From positions 682,001 through 746,000 of the forward strand of contig NZ_OY856306.1 in NCBI RefSeq assembly GCF_963693435.1: 64,000 bases of DNA. The letters run 5' to 3'. The notes below the pieces were generated by a model. That model made no database searches, was not told where the DNA came from, and worked only from the letters and a program-made list of their open reading frames with translations. Below are positions 39,503-50,816 of this stretch, in pieces (within the stretch, counting starts at the first letter, position 1; each line of letters opens with the position of its first letter). This DNA is from Pasteurella atlantica. GTDB lineage: Bacteria; Pseudomonadota; Gammaproteobacteria; Enterobacterales; Pasteurellaceae. The position numbers and the translations under genes were made by a program.

Positions 39503-40939
39503 ATGAAAAAAACACTAGTGAGTATTTTAACCCTTTCCGTCATTTCCACCTCTATGCTAGCAAAAGATTATACACCCGCAGATTATAAGTCTGAAACTAA
39601 TCCAGATCTTCAGGTTATCAATAAAATTGATAAATTTGCAAAAAATGATCATAAAGCAACCGCTTCAATGCCTCAAAAAAAGAGTAATGCTGTAAAAGTA
39701 AATGCACAAAACTTACTGGCTAATCCTTCTTTATTAAAGCGAGCAATGCGAAGTGTGGTTTTGACTAAGCAGATAGAGGGGCTTTCCGTTATATTACCTA
39801 TTTATCAAAAATTAGCTGATGCTGATCCATTATTGATCACTTATGCAAAAGGACTTTTAGCACACTCAAACGGGCAGTTTGATGAGGCAATTAATCATTA
39901 TCGTAAAATTATTGCAAGTAACCCTGAAATGTCGGTGGTACGTTTAGATTTGGCGACAGCATTATACACTAATCAGCAAAAGCAAACCGCTTACGATCAA
40001 CTTAAAAAATTACAAAGCGAACCTTTGCCTCCTAATGTGGAGAAAATGGTTGGTCAGATGATGATGAACATTGAACGTGAACAAGATTGGCAGTGGAATG
40101 CTAATTTTTATGTTCGCAATGAACGTAATATTAACAATGCACCCAAAGAGCGAGAAATTAACTATAAAGGCGGTAAAATAACCACACCACAACCAGAAAA
40201 AGCACAGGGCATACATTTAGATTTAAGTGCATCAAAACGCTTTAATTTAAAAGGCAATTTTTATAGCAATTTGCAGTTAGATTTGAATAGTGACTTATTT
40301 TGGAATAACCATAAATACGATGATGTTTCCGCTCAACTTGGGGTAGGAATAGGCTATCAAACAGCAAAATTTACGGCTGAAATTCAACCCTTTGCTAAAA
40401 AACGTTTTTATGCAACGGATCCTTATTCTGTTAGCTATGGAGCAAGTGGATTTGAAAGTTATCAATTTACACCACGTTTTAAACTGTCTAATAATTGGTC
40501 GTGGGAGTACGAAAAATTTGATACCAGAAAACACTTAAATGGTCAGCGTCAATTTTTGGGGCTTTCCGCCTTTTTTATGCGAAATTCACAACAATATTGG
40601 CTAGCGGGAATTAATCTTTATAATAAACAAGCACGAGATCAAGATGACGCTTTTATTCGTAAGGGAACTTATATTGGTTTAGGACAAGAGTGGCAAGGTG
40701 GTTTGTCATCTAAGTTGATTTTATCATTGGGAAAGCGTGATTATAAAGGTGTAGATATTTTTAATATTAAACGCTCTGACAAAGAGTATTCTGCAAAGGT
40801 GTCACTATGGCATCGTAATTGGCACTGGCTTGGTGTGACGCCTCGTTTGGTGCTATCTTGGAATAAGACGAGCAGTAATCATTTTTTATATAATACTCAA
40901 GACAGTAAAGTAAATATTGAGTTTTCCAGATCATTTTAA
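39503..40939 (+). CDS. slam: Surface lipoprotein assembly modulator (Slam), type XI secretion translocon
   Basis: Outer-membrane protein that moves lipoproteins to the cell surface. 478 residues. Signal peptide (about 1-20, cut after MLA). The N-terminal periplasmic domain with TPR-like helices (about 60-190, for example YAKGLLAHSNGQFDEAINHY and VRLDLATALYTNQQKQTAYDQL) is followed by NIEREQDWQWNANFYV and a beta barrel of the DUF560 family to the end, with alternating aromatic strands and a terminal Phe (FSRSF). It lies after two candidate substrates, the usual Slam arrangement. Family call is by layout and motifs; the substrate link is inferred. Confidence 0.85.
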   Translation: MKKTLVSILTLSVISTSMLAKDYTPADYKSETNPDLQVINKIDKFAKNDHKATASMPQKKSNAVKVNAQNLLANPSLLKRAMRSVVLTKQIEGLSVILPIYQKLADADPLLITYAKGLLAHSNGQFDEAINHYRKIIASNPEMSVVRLDLATALYTNQQKQTAYDQLKKLQSEPLPPNVEKMVGQMMMNIEREQDWQWNANFYVRNERNINNAPKEREINYKGGKITTPQPEKAQGIHLDLSASKRFNLKGNFYSNLQLDLNSDLFWNNHKYDDVSAQLGVGIGYQTAKFTAEIQPFAKKRFYATDPYSVSYGASGFESYQFTPRFKLSNNWSWEYEKFDTRKHLNGQRQFLGLSAFFMRNSQQYWLAGINLYNKQARDQDDAFIRKGTYIGLGQEWQGGLSSKLILSLGKRDYKGVDIFNIKRSDKEYSAKVSLWHRNWHWLGVTPRLVLSWNKTSSNHFLYNTQDSKVNIEFSRSF

Positions 40940-40950
40940 ACTATCAATAT

Positions 40951-41002
40951 AGCGGGTAGATGTTAGATAAAATTTGCAAATTTCAATCAACATCTGACCG
41001 CT
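40951..41002. terminator. Paired inverted uptake sequences between slam and coaA
   Basis: AGCGGGTAGATGTT (40951-40964) and AACATCTGACCGCT (40989-41002) pair with two mismatches around a TTTGCAAATT loop. They lie between convergent genes, a probable bidirectional terminator made of uptake sequences. Confidence 0.7.
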
Positions 41003-41012
41003 TTATATATCA

Positions 41013-41951
41013 TTATTTGCGTAATTTAACGGTTTCAACTTGATGGTTTATACCTTTGGTTAAAATTAGATTTGCCCTTTCTCTCGTAGGTAAAATATTT
41101 TTCTTTAAATTTAATCCGTTGATCTCATCCCAAATTTGTGACGCAGTTTCAATGGCTTCTCGTTCAGAGAGCTGAGAATAATGATGAAAATAAGAGTTTG
41201 GATCAGCAAAAGCACCACGTCTAAATTTTAAGAAACGATTGATATACCATTCTTTTAAATATTTTTCTTTTGCATCAACATAAATAGCAAAATCTACTAA
41301 ATCAGACACAAACACATTATTAGATTTTATTCCTGTTTGTAAGACATTAAGCCCTTCTAAGATCAAAATATCTGGTTGATCGACAGTTTCAAATTGATCA
41401 GGGATGATATCGTAAGTAAGGTGCGAATAAACTGGCGCAGTAACATTAGGCTTCCCTGATTTTACATCGGAAACAAATTGAATTAAGCGTTGTGTATTAT
41501 AAGACTCAGGAAACCCTTTTTTATTTAGTAAATTTTTTTCTGTTAATTCTGCAAGAGGATATAAAAAACCATCTGTTGTGATTAAATCGACTTTTCTTTC
41601 TTTCGGCCATTGAGATAATAACGCTTGTAAAATACGAGCAGAGGTACTTTTTCCAACAGAAACACTTCCTGCTAGACTGATAATATAAGGGAATTTTTGA
41701 GGAGAAACACCAAGGAAGCGATGTAATACTGCCTGACGTTGAATATTTTCATCAATATAATAGTTAATCAAACGTGCTAAGGGCAAGTAAATCGTACTTA
41801 CTTCATCTAAAGACAAGTCTTCATCAAAACCCAGTAGTGGCTTTAAATCTTGTTCTGTTAATTTTAAGGGAACAGATTTTCTTAATTCTGACCACTGTTG
41901 TCGATTAAATGTTAAAAAAGGTGTTGTCTTGCTATTTGTTTTTGAAAGCAT
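41013..41951 (-). CDS. coaA: Pantothenate kinase, type I
   Basis: First and controlling step of coenzyme A synthesis. 312 residues (E. coli 316). Walker A is [14 protein letters not shown] (about 95-108); [20 protein letters not shown] and YSHLTYDI are family blocks. Convergent with slam, and divergent from the tRNA-tuf operon, where coaA also sits in E. coli. Confidence 0.96.
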   Translation of the reverse strand: MLSKTNSKTTPFLTFNRQQWSELRKSVPLKLTEQDLKPLLGFDEDLSLDEVSTIYLPLARLINYYIDENIQRQAVLHRFLGVSPQKFPYIISLAGSVSVGKSTSARILQALLSQWPKERKVDLITTDGFLYPLAELTEKNLLNKKGFPESYNTQRLIQFVSDVKSGKPNVTAPVYSHLTYDIIPDQFETVDQPDILILEGLNVLQTGIKSNNVFVSDLVDFAIYVDAKEKYLKEWYINRFLKFRRGAFADPNSYFHHYSQLSEREAIETASQIWDEINGLNLKKNILPTRERANLILTKGINHQVETVKLRK

Positions 41952-42122
41952 AATTTTTTATTAATCTATTATAGATAATTTGGTTATCAAAATTTAGGCA
42001 GAGATTTTACAGGATAAAGTGACAAAATAGTGTAAAAAGATGAAAAATCTCTCAATAAAGCAACATTTTGAACGGTAAATAATCAAAAGAACAAAAAAAA
42101 AGGATTTTTTTAAAAAAAAGAC

Positions 42123-42150
42123 TTGCACAGTTCGTCAGAATTTCTATAAT
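42123..42150 (+). promoter_or_regulatory. Promoter of the tRNA-tuf operon
   Basis: TTGCAC (42123-42128), 16 bases, TATAAT (42145-42150). A strong sigma-70 promoter 23 bases before the first tRNA, with an A/T-rich stretch upstream that may act as an UP element. Confidence 0.88.
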
Positions 42151-42172
42151 ACGCACCACTTGCTTACGCAAT

Positions 42173-42248
<76 letters not shown>

Positions 42249-42277
42249 TTATTACGTAAATAAGTAGTCTATATTGT

Positions 42278-42362
42278 GGAGGGGTTCCCGAGCGGCCAAA
42301 GGGGGCAGACTGTAAATCTGTTGGCTCAGCCTTCGAAGGTTCGAATCCTTCTCCCTCCACCA
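42278..42362 (+). tRNA. tRNA-Tyr (GTA)
   Basis: 85 bases with CCA and a long variable arm, as usual for tRNA-Tyr. Acceptor GGAGGGG pairs with TCCCTCC (one G-U); anticodon GTA in CAGACTGTAAATCTG. Confidence 0.97.
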
Positions 42363-42399
42363 TTTCTATTTACGCTAATAGGACAGATAAAATTTAGCC

Positions 42400-42474
<75 letters not shown>

Positions 42475-42479
42475 GTGTC

Positions 42480-42555
42480 GCTGATATAGCTCAGTTGGTA
42501 GAGCACACCCTTGGTAAGGGTGAGGTCGGCGGTTCGACTCCGCCTATCAGCACCA
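42480..42555 (+). tRNA. tRNA-Thr (GGT)
   Basis: 76 bases with CCA. Acceptor GCTGATA pairs with TATCAGC; anticodon GGT in CACCCTTGGTAAGGGTG. Last tRNA before tuf. Confidence 0.97.
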
Positions 42556-42662
42556 TCTTTTCCATTTTTATTTTCCTTATTTTAGTGTTATAATAGAAAC
42601 TCAACGAATTTATTTTTATTTGGTTAATGTGGTGACTACCATTGTAACCGTGTTTGTTTTAG

Positions 42663-43859
<1,197 letters not shown>

Positions 43860-43892
43860 TTAGTTTTATTTAAAATAGTAAAATGCGAAAAG

Positions 43893-43919
43893 AAGGCGTA
43901 TCGGAAGATGCGCCTTTTT
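43893..43919 (+). terminator. Terminator after tuf
   Basis: AAGGCGTATC pairs with GATGCGCCTT (one G-U), GGAA loop, then five T's. Confidence 0.9.
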
Positions 43920-43940
43920 GTATTTATATTTCTAGGTTTG

Positions 43941-43969
43941 AAGCGGTATGATTTTTATATAAATTTACG
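43941..43969 (+). repeat. Uptake sequence at the lpxH stop
   Basis: AAGCGGTATGATTTTT with an AAATTTACG tail, overlapping the last codons of lpxH on the opposite strand. Confidence 0.75.
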
Positions 43970-44699
43970 AAAATGAATGCTCAAATTTAAAACCTGTTAT
44001 ATCTACTTTTAGAATGGATATTCTATCCTTATGCCAATCACCTAATACAATACGAGTAAACAAGCGGTCAGATTTATTTGAAAATTTGCAATAATGGATA
44101 TCTTGTTTATGGGTATGTCCGTGAATTAACCATTCTGCTTGATATTTTTGTACAATTTTAGTCGTAAAAGGTGTATTCACATCCATTATTTCATAAGCTT
44201 TAGATTGTTTATCCAAACGGCTTTTATTACGAATTTTATTGGCAATATTAATACGTAAACCTAATGGTAAGTACAGGAATAATTTTTGAATCCATTTTCG
44301 ATGGACTGTTTTACGAAACTTTTGGTAGTTAATATCATCAATACATAAGGTATCACCGTGACAAAGTAAGGTTTTTTTACCAAATAAATCAATTAATTGA
44401 TAATCAGGCAATAGCGTTATCTTTGATTTTTTTGCGAAATCCTTTCCAATAAGAAAATCACGATTTCCACAAATAAAATAGCTTTTTGTCCCCTGTTGAG
44501 CAAGGTTATTCAGTGCTTGTGTAATTGTTGTGATCAATTCAGATTGTTCATCATCACCAATCCAAAAATCAAATAGATCGCCTAAAATATAAAGTGCTTT
44601 TGCAAGCGGTGCTTTTTTTTCTAAAAATTGTAAAAAATGTTGGGTGATCTCTGGTTGAGATTCACTTAAATGTAAATCCGAAATAAAATAATAATGCAT
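43965..44699 (-). CDS. lpxH: UDP-2,3-diacylglucosamine diphosphatase
   Basis: Fourth step of lipid A synthesis: UDP-diacylglucosamine to lipid X. 244 residues (E. coli 240). Metallophosphatase motifs are in order: [33 protein letters not shown] and HGHTHKQ. The gene contains a complete uptake sequence (44060-44091) near its 3' end and ends in another. It stands alone, divergent from pflA. Confidence 0.96.
   Translation of the reverse strand: MHYYFISDLHLSESQPEITQHFLQFLEKKAPLAKALYILGDLFDFWIGDDEQSELITTITQALNNLAQQGTKSYFICGNRDFLIGKDFAKKSKITLLPDYQLIDLFGKKTLLCHGDTLCIDDINYQKFRKTVHRKWIQKLFLYLPLGLRINIANKIRNKSRLDKQSKAYEIMDVNTPFTTKIVQKYQAEWLIHGHTHKQDIHYCKFSNKSDRLFTRIVLGDWHKDRISILKVDITGFKFEHSFS
44060..44091 (+). 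repeat. Full-consensus uptake sequence inside lpxH
   Basis: ACAAGCGGTCAGATTT followed by ATTTGAAAATTTGCAA is the best match to the Apl-type consensus in the window; it lies within the coding region. Confidence 0.9.
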
Positions 44700-44832
44700 A
44701 TAGGTTATATTAAAAAAATTGAAAAGTTATAAAATTTTTTGAAAAAGTCACCGTTATGAGTGAATTTTTGTTAAAATAGCACAAATTAGAAAAAATACAA
44801 ACGATACCTTATTATTTTGAAAAGGAATAGAA

Positions 44833-45570
44833 ATGACAATAGCACGTATTCACTCTTTTGAGTCTTGTGGCACAGTGGATGGACCTGGAATTCGCTTTAT
44901 TTTATTTTTACAAGGTTGTTTGATGCGTTGTAAATATTGTCATAACCGTGATACTTGGGATCTACACGGCGGTAAAGAAATTACTGTTGAAGAACTGATG
45001 AAAGAAGTTGTTACCTACAAGCATTTTATGAATGCAACTGGAGGAGGAGTAACGGCTTCAGGCGGTGAAGCTGTCTTACAGATGGAATTTGTCCGAGATT
45101 GGTTTCGAGCCTGTAAAGAAGAAGGGATTAATACTTGTTTAGATACTAATGGTTTTGTTCGAAATTATAATGAAGTTGTAGATGAAATGCTGGAAGTCAC
45201 AGATTTAGTGTTATTAGATTTGAAACAACTTAATGATAATATTCATAAAAATTTAATTGGTGTTTCTAATAAGCGAACACTTGAATTTGCTCGATATTTA
45301 TACAAAAAGAGAAAGCCTACTTGGATCCGCTATGTTGTTGTACCTGGTTATACCGATGATGATGATTCTGTACACCGTTTAGGTCAATTTATTGAGGGAA
45401 TGGACAATATTGAAAAAGTAGAATTACTTCCTTATCATCGTTTAGGTGAACATAAATGGAAAACAATGGGCGAAGATTATGAACTTTCCGATGTGCAACC
45501 ACCGACGAAAGAACAACTAGAACGCATTCAAAAAATTTTAACTGGTTATGGTCATATTGTGAAGTTCTGA
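44833..45570 (+). CDS. pflA: Pyruvate formate-lyase activating enzyme
   Basis: Radical SAM enzyme that puts the glycyl radical on pyruvate formate-lyase under anaerobic conditions. 245 residues (E. coli 246). The cluster motif is Cys29-X3-Cys33-X2-Cys36 in [26 protein letters not shown] is the SAM-binding GGE region. pflB is not in the window. AAAGGAATAG precedes the start. I saw no clear FNR box in the short upstream region. Confidence 0.96.
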   Translation: MTIARIHSFESCGTVDGPGIRFILFLQGCLMRCKYCHNRDTWDLHGGKEITVEELMKEVVTYKHFMNATGGGVTASGGEAVLQMEFVRDWFRACKEEGINTCLDTNGFVRNYNEVVDEMLEVTDLVLLDLKQLNDNIHKNLIGVSNKRTLEFARYLYKKRKPTWIRYVVVPGYTDDDDSVHRLGQFIEGMDNIEKVELLPYHRLGEHKWKTMGEDYELSDVQPPTKEQLERIQKILTGYGHIVKF

Positions 45571-45595
45571 TAATCGTATAAAGATTTTGTGAAAG

Positions 45596-45672
45596 TGGTC
45601 CCCCCGACCGGACTTGAACCAGTGACCAATCGATTATGAGTCGACTGCTCTAACCAACTGAGCTACGGGGGG
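45596..45672 (-). tRNA. tRNA with CAT anticodon, probably tRNA-Ile2
   Basis: 77 bases with CCA. Acceptor CCCCCCG pairs with CGGGGGG. Anticodon CAT in CGACTCATAATCG. The anticodon and T arms (CGACTCATAATCG, TTGGTC, GGTTCAAGTCC) follow E. coli ileX rather than elongator Met tRNA, so the C34 is probably modified to lysidine by TilS (58150). Met elongator tRNA is the alternative. Confidence 0.8.
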
Positions 45673-45764
45673 ATTTCAATGTGAAAAGCGAGTGCATTAT
45701 AGTGAAAAAAATCATAAAAAGCTATCTTTTATGGTGCGTTAGAATAAAAAATAGCCTTTATTTC

Positions 45765-46334
45765 TTAAATCTTTTTTATATCAAATTGCGTGAGATCAAT
45801 ATAATCCACGGTGTGATAAAATTTACTTAAAGCGTGACGAAGTTGCTCCGCTCGTATCGGTAGTCCATTTTCTGCATAATCTTTAACTTGTTGATACACC
45901 GCTTGTTTAAATAAACGATTATCTCCTGCATTTCCTGTTAAGTTATCAGCACTGGCAAAATAGCGAAAATTTGCAGCAGTTGAAAGTATCCATTCAATGG
46001 CTTGAGGTTTTACTTCAAATTTTTCAAATTCACGTTGTTGTTGCTCAGAGCGACCATCTGGCTCATACCAATAGCCAAAATCTTCTAATTTATGACGCTC
46101 TTTTCCTGCAATTAACCAATGTGAAATCTCGTGTAAGGCACTGCTGTAATAACCTTTAGCAAACAAAATAACATTATAATTACGTTCAGAAGGTTTACCA
46201 TTTTCTTCTAAAAATTGAGGAAGGTAAATAGGGTAGTCACCACCAAAATCAAGTTTGACGTTATATTCTTTAAAAAAAGTTTTATTGAAAATCTGGATTA
46301 AATCTTCAACATTATGGTTGTCTTGATTCATCAT
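45765..46334 (-). CDS. epmC: Elongation factor P hydroxylase
   Basis: YfcM/EpmC, which hydroxylates the beta-lysyl-lysine of EF-P. 189 residues (E. coli 182). The metal site is in SSALHEISHWLIAG, and GYWYEPDGRSEQQQREFEKFEVKPQAIEW is the conserved block. EpmA, EpmB and EF-P are not in the window. A second ATG one codon on is an equal start choice. Confidence 0.92.
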   Translation of the reverse strand: MMNQDNHNVEDLIQIFNKTFFKEYNVKLDFGGDYPIYLPQFLEENGKPSERNYNVILFAKGYYSSALHEISHWLIAGKERHKLEDFGYWYEPDGRSEQQQREFEKFEVKPQAIEWILSTAANFRYFASADNLTGNAGDNRLFKQAVYQQVKDYAENGLPIRAEQLRHALSKFYHTVDYIDLTQFDIKKI

Positions 46335-46483
46335 TAATTTGAATATAAAAATAAAGGGGATTATAGCCTAACTTTTGTAAAGAGATAATAGTTATTTTTT
46401 GATTGAGATTGTAATAATATTGATTTTTTATTTAAGAAGACTTTGATTATCTCAAATTATCGAATATTTTTTCTGTGATATTT

Positions 46484-46512
46484 AAAAAAAACGCTCCTAA
46501 AAAGAAGCGTTT
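46484..46512 (-). terminator. Terminator after typA
   Basis: On the minus strand AAACGCT (complement of 46506-46512) pairs with AGCGTTT (complement of 46489-46495), then a T-run. It lies 24 bases after the stop. Confidence 0.75.
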
Positions 46513-46535
46513 TTGCAAAATGATTAAAACTAATA

Positions 46536-48368
46536 TTAGTTTTTACGACCCGAACGACGACGATCTAACTCGGTTAAATGTCTCTTACGGATACGAATTG
46601 ATTTTGGTGTAACCTCAACTAATTCATCATCATCAATAAATTCAATCGCTTGTTCAAGCGTAAACTTAATAGGTGTCGTTAATGAAATAGCTTCATCTTT
46701 ACCAGATGCACGCATATTCGTTAATTTTTTACCTTGTAAACAGTTTACTGTTAAGTCATTTGAACGGCTATGAATACCGATAATTTGACCTTCATAAACT
46801 TCTACTGCGTGTTCAATTAATAATTTACCACGTTCTTGTAAATTAAATAATGCGAATGCCAATGCTTTACCTGTTGCATTTGAAATTAATACACCATTTT
46901 TACGCTGACCAATTTCACCTGCTTTAACATCATCATAATGGCTAAAGCTTGCATAAAGTAAACCAGTACCAGAAGTCATTGTCATAAATTCACTACGGAA
47001 ACCGATTAAACCACGACTTGGAATCACATATTCAATACGTGTACGTCCTTTGCCGTCTGATGACATATCTTTCACTTCACCTTTACGCATACCCAATGCT
47101 TCCATTACTGCACCTTGATGCTGTTCTTCCACATCTACAGTTACTTGCTCAAAAGGTTCTTGTTTACGTCCATCAATTTCACGGAAAATTACTTTAGGAC
47201 GAGACACTGCTAATTCATAGCCTTCTCGACGCATATTTTCAATTAATACTGATAAATGAAGTTCACCACGACCAGAAACACGGAATGCATCTGGATCTTC
47301 TGTTTCTTCAACACGCAATGCAACATTATGTACTAGTTCTTTACGTAAACGCTCTAAAATCTGACGAGAAGTAACAAATTTACCTTCTTTACCACAGAAT
47401 GGTGAAGTGTTTACACAGAAGAACATTGTTACTGTTGGTTCATCAACACTTAATGCAGGCAAGGCATCAACATTATTCACATCACAAAGTGTATCAGAAA
47501 TGTTTAATTCTCCTAAACCAGTGATTGCAACGATATCTCCTGCGTGAGCGATTTCGGCTTCATAACGATCTAAACCTAAATGGCTTAATACTTGTCCAAT
47601 TTTACCATTACGACGTTTACCTTCACTGGTAATTAACGTCACTTGTTGATTTGGTTTAACTGAACCACGTTTAATACGTCCAATTCCAATAACACCAACA
47701 TAACTATTATAATCAAGTTGAGAAATTTGCATTTGGAAAGTACCATTTGTTTCCACTTTTGGTGGTTCAACGTGCTTGACAATTGCTTTGAATAACGGTG
47801 TCATATCAGCTTCAAGGCTTTCGTGTTCAAGACCTGCTACACCATTTAATGCTGAAGCATAAATAATTGGAAAATCTAATTGTTCATCTGTTGCATCAAG
47901 ATTGACAAATAAATCAAAAATTTGATCTACCACCCAATCAGGTCTTGCACCTGGGCGATCGACTTTATTAATTACTACAATTGGTTTTAAACCGTGAGCA
48001 AATGCTTTTTGGGTGACAAAACGAGTTTGTGGCATAGGACCATCAAAAGCATCAACCACTAATAGAACAGAGTCCACCATTGAAAGTACACGTTCTACTT
48101 CACCACCAAAGTCGGCGTGTCCCGGAGTATCTACAATATTAATGTGGTAGTCATTCCAGTTAATTGCTGTATTTTTTGCTAAAATTGTAATTCCACGTTC
48201 TTTTTCAAGATCATTTGAATCCATTACTCGCTCATCAACGTCACCACGTGTTTCTCCAAAAGTACCAGACTGTTGAAGAAGCTTATCTACTAATGTTGTT
48301 TTACCGTGATCGACGTGAGCAATAATTGCGATATTACGCAATTTATTTATATCTAAATTTTGTGTCAT
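46536..48368 (-). CDS. typA: GTP-binding protein TypA/BipA
   Basis: Ribosome-associated translational GTPase needed for growth in the cold and under stress, with a role in 50S assembly. 610 residues (E. coli 607). [15 protein letters not shown] (G1), [12 protein letters not shown] (G3) and [11 protein letters not shown] (G4), then EF-G-like domains III and V and the BipA-specific C-terminal domain (about 480-600), ending in an Arg-rich tail. Confidence 0.97.
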   Translation of the reverse strand: MTQNLDINKLRNIAIIAHVDHGKTTLVDKLLQQSGTFGETRGDVDERVMDSNDLEKERGITILAKNTAINWNDYHINIVDTPGHADFGGEVERVLSMVDSVLLVVDAFDGPMPQTRFVTQKAFAHGLKPIVVINKVDRPGARPDWVVDQIFDLFVNLDATDEQLDFPIIYASALNGVAGLEHESLEADMTPLFKAIVKHVEPPKVETNGTFQMQISQLDYNSYVGVIGIGRIKRGSVKPNQQVTLITSEGKRRNGKIGQVLSHLGLDRYEAEIAHAGDIVAITGLGELNISDTLCDVNNVDALPALSVDEPTVTMFFCVNTSPFCGKEGKFVTSRQILERLRKELVHNVALRVEETEDPDAFRVSGRGELHLSVLIENMRREGYELAVSRPKVIFREIDGRKQEPFEQVTVDVEEQHQGAVMEALGMRKGEVKDMSSDGKGRTRIEYVIPSRGLIGFRSEFMTMTSGTGLLYASFSHYDDVKAGEIGQRKNGVLISNATGKALAFALFNLQERGKLLIEHAVEVYEGQIIGIHSRSNDLTVNCLQGKKLTNMRASGKDEAISLTTPIKFTLEQAIEFIDDDELVEVTPKSIRIRKRHLTELDRRRSGRKN

Positions 48369-48698
48369 TTTATTATCTTAAAGTTGTTTGTTTAAAAAAG
48401 TTGTGCAAAATATTTTTTACATAACGAGCGATTATACCGTGAATTGTGTTTAATAGATAGTCATTTTATTAGTTAAATTAATTAGTAAATAGATGAAGGA
48501 TGTGTTACAAATTTGAATGTTCTTTATGTCTGAATAGTAGAAAGATTTGTTTTAAAATGTGCAAATTGGTAGCATTATTCACAAAGCAAGTGGTAGAATA
48601 CTAAACTCTATAAACTATTCACAATCAGCGGTATGATTTTGGTAAGAATTTGCAAATTTTTATAAGAAAGTGACCGCTTCAACAAGAAAGAAAAAATT
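48369..48698. other. 330-base divergent gap between typA and the DUF805 gene
   Basis: AT-rich. It holds the promoters of both genes and a facing pair of uptake cores (AGCGGT at 48627 and ACCGCTT at 48673-48679) with TTTGCAAATTTTT between them, directly before the DUF805 start. Nothing else is recognised. Confidence 0.6.
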
Positions 48699-49118
48699 AT
48701 GATTTGGTATAAAGCTCTATTTTCATTACAAGGTCGTTTAAATCGTAAGGGATTTTGGATTGGCGTTGGATTAAATTTTTTATTTTTATTGATAATGGCA
48801 AATTTGATTATAAGCACGGAGACCTTGACAACATTAACGGTTTTGCCTTTGTTAGTATCAATGTATAGTCTTATTGCAATTATTATTAAACGGTTACACG
48901 ATCGTAATCGTTCAGCGAAAGCTCTTTTTATCTTAGTTGTGCCAATCTTATGTTATTTTACTTCCTTAGGTACTCAAGGCAAGATGGCGTGGGCGTTGGG
49001 GGTTGTGATGCCAGTGTTTATTTCCACAACCTTGCTGTTAGAGTGGGGTTGTTTTAAAAGTTTTCCTGAAGCCAATGAGTATGGTGAACAGGGGCTTTCT
49101 ATTACATTTAAAGAATAA
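48699..49118 (+). CDS. DUF805 family small membrane protein
   Basis: 139 residues. The opening WYKALFSLQGRLNRKGFWIG is the DUF805 signature (GRxxRxxFW). About four membrane helices follow, with the conserved IIIKRLHDRNRS between helices 2 and 3. The function is not known. engB starts three bases after the stop, so the two may be co-transcribed. Confidence 0.8.
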   Translation: MIWYKALFSLQGRLNRKGFWIGVGLNFLFLLIMANLIISTETLTTLTVLPLLVSMYSLIAIIIKRLHDRNRSAKALFILVVPILCYFTSLGTQGKMAWALGVVMPVFISTTLLLEWGCFKSFPEANEYGEQGLSITFKE

Positions 49119-49121
49119 ATT

Positions 49122-49757
49122 ATGACTATAAAATTAAATTATCAAAAAACGCACTTTTTAATGAGTGCTCCAGATATTCATCATCTTCCTGAAGATGTTG
49201 GTGTTGAAATCGCTTTTGCTGGGCGTTCGAATGCAGGTAAATCGACAGCATTAAATGTACTGACTAATCAAAAAAGTCTGGCAAAAACCTCAAAAACACC
49301 AGGGCGAACTCAATTAATTAACTTATTTGAGGTTGAACCAAATTGTAAAATTGTAGATTTACCGGGTTATGGGTATGCTGCAGTGCCAGAGCAGGTGAAA
49401 ATAAAATGGCAAAAATCCTTGGGAGAATATTTACAGCAACGTGAATGTTTGAAGGGAATTGTGATTTTAATGGATATTCGCCACCCTCTTAAAGCACTCG
49501 ATCAACAAATGATTGAATGGGCGGTAGCATCTGATTTACCCATTTTACTGTTTTTAACGAAAGCAGATAAATTAAATCAAAGTGAACGTAATAAACAATT
49601 AAAAATAGTGAGAGAAGCTATTTTACCTTTTCAGGGAAATATTGAAGTAGAATGTTATTCTGCACTGAAACGAACAGGTATCGATAAACTTGCCAACAAA
49701 CTAAATAGTTGGTTTGCTGAAATAATGATAGAACAAACAGATGCAACAGAGGAATAA
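49122..49757 (+). CDS. engB: Ribosome biogenesis GTP-binding protein EngB/YsxC
   Basis: Essential GTPase in 50S assembly. 211 residues (E. coli YihA 210). [12 protein letters not shown] (G1), [15 protein letters not shown] (G2), DLPGYGYA (G3) and LTKADK (G4) are all present. rraB starts five bases after the stop. Confidence 0.96.
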   Translation: MTIKLNYQKTHFLMSAPDIHHLPEDVGVEIAFAGRSNAGKSTALNVLTNQKSLAKTSKTPGRTQLINLFEVEPNCKIVDLPGYGYAAVPEQVKIKWQKSLGEYLQQRECLKGIVILMDIRHPLKALDQQMIEWAVASDLPILLFLTKADKLNQSERNKQLKIVREAILPFQGNIEVECYSALKRTGIDKLANKLNSWFAEIMIEQTDATEE

Positions 49758-49761
49758 AATT

Positions 49762-50160
49762 ATGTATAACCAAGCAGAATTAGATCAAGAAACCAATGAA
49801 ATTATCACTGATTTATTCAATGATGGCAGTGATCCCAATGCACTTTATATTGTAGAGCATCATATTGCCCATAGAAATTTTGATAAATTAGAAAAACTGG
49901 TGATTGATATTTTTAAATTAGGCTATGAAATTGCGGATGCAGAAGAGTTTGAGGAAGAAGATGGCTCGACTATATTCTGTTGTGATGTTGTCAGTGAAAT
50001 TGAATTGAAACCAGAATTAATTGCTAAACAGCAACAAGAAATTATACCGCTTATTGAAAAGGCGGGAGCTGTATATGAAGGCTGGGGCACTTATTTTGAA
50101 GATCCAAATGCACCAGATGAAGACGATGATGATATACAATTTTATGATGATGAGGAATAA
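49762..50160 (+). CDS. rraB: Ribonuclease E inhibitor RraB
   Basis: Binds the C-terminal scaffold of RNase E and changes degradosome activity. 132 residues from the ATG at 49762 (GAGGAATA upstream); a TTG-free extension to 49741 would overlap engB. TNEIITDLFNDGSDPNALYIVEHHIA and YEGWGTYFEDPN are family blocks; the acidic tail DEDDDDIQFYDDEE is typical. RNase E is encoded at 29491. Confidence 0.94.
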   Translation: MYNQAELDQETNEIITDLFNDGSDPNALYIVEHHIAHRNFDKLEKLVIDIFKLGYEIADAEEFEEEDGSTIFCCDVVSEIELKPELIAKQQQEIIPLIEKAGAVYEGWGTYFEDPNAPDEDDDDIQFYDDEE

Positions 50161-50183
50161 CGGTTCTTAATTATCAATAAAGA

Positions 50184-50816
50184 TTATAAGTAACAGGTTT
50201 TTCCATTTTCGATTTTTATTACATTATCAAATAGATTTTGTACTTCATTAAGTTGGTGGGTGACCATCAACAAGGTGAGATGGTGTGTTTCACACACTTT
50301 AGCGACAAGACTTTGAAGCTCTTGGCGACGTTGTGGGTCAAGAGCGGAAAAGGGTTCATCCAGTAGTAAAATAGGTTTATGTTGTAACAAGGTTCTCGCC
50401 AGTGCAACACGCTGTTTTTGTCCGCCAGAAAGTTGATCACAACGGCGATTTATCAAGTCATCAATTCCCATTTGAGTGGCAATATCGGTGACTTTTTCCT
50501 TTTGTTCCGTTGTTAATTTTAAACGAGGCACTAAGCCTAATCCAATATTCTGCATTACCGTAAGATGGGAAAAAATATTGTTATCTTGAAATAACATTGC
50601 CACAGGACGTTGTGTAACAGAGGTGGAAAAATGATTTTCTCCATTAAGCCACAACTCGCCAGAAGTTGCTTGTTCAAAACCTGCAATTAAATTTAATAGT
50701 GTACTTTTCCCAGCACCACTTTCACCAACAATAGCGACTTTTTTACCTTGTTCAATCTGTAAATTAAATTGCATTGGCATTTGTGGATAATCGAAATTGA
50801 GGTTAAGTTTAATCAT
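50184..50816 (-). CDS. thiQ: Thiamine ABC transporter ATP-binding protein
   Basis: ATPase of the thiamine/thiamine-pyrophosphate importer. 210 residues. Walker A GESGAGKST (residues 32-40), signature LSGGQKQRVALAR, Walker B PILLLDEPFSALDP and H-loop VTHQ. The ATG at 50816 overlaps the thiP stop by eight bases; the longer frame to 50861 would run far into thiP. Confidence 0.93.
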   Translation of the reverse strand: MIKLNLNFDYPQMPMQFNLQIEQGKKVAIVGESGAGKSTLLNLIAGFEQATSGELWLNGENHFSTSVTQRPVAMLFQDNNIFSHLTVMQNIGLGLVPRLKLTTEQKEKVTDIATQMGIDDLINRRCDQLSGGQKQRVALARTLLQHKPILLLDEPFSALDPQRRQELQSLVAKVCETHHLTLLMVTHQLNEVQNLFDNVIKIENGKTCYL

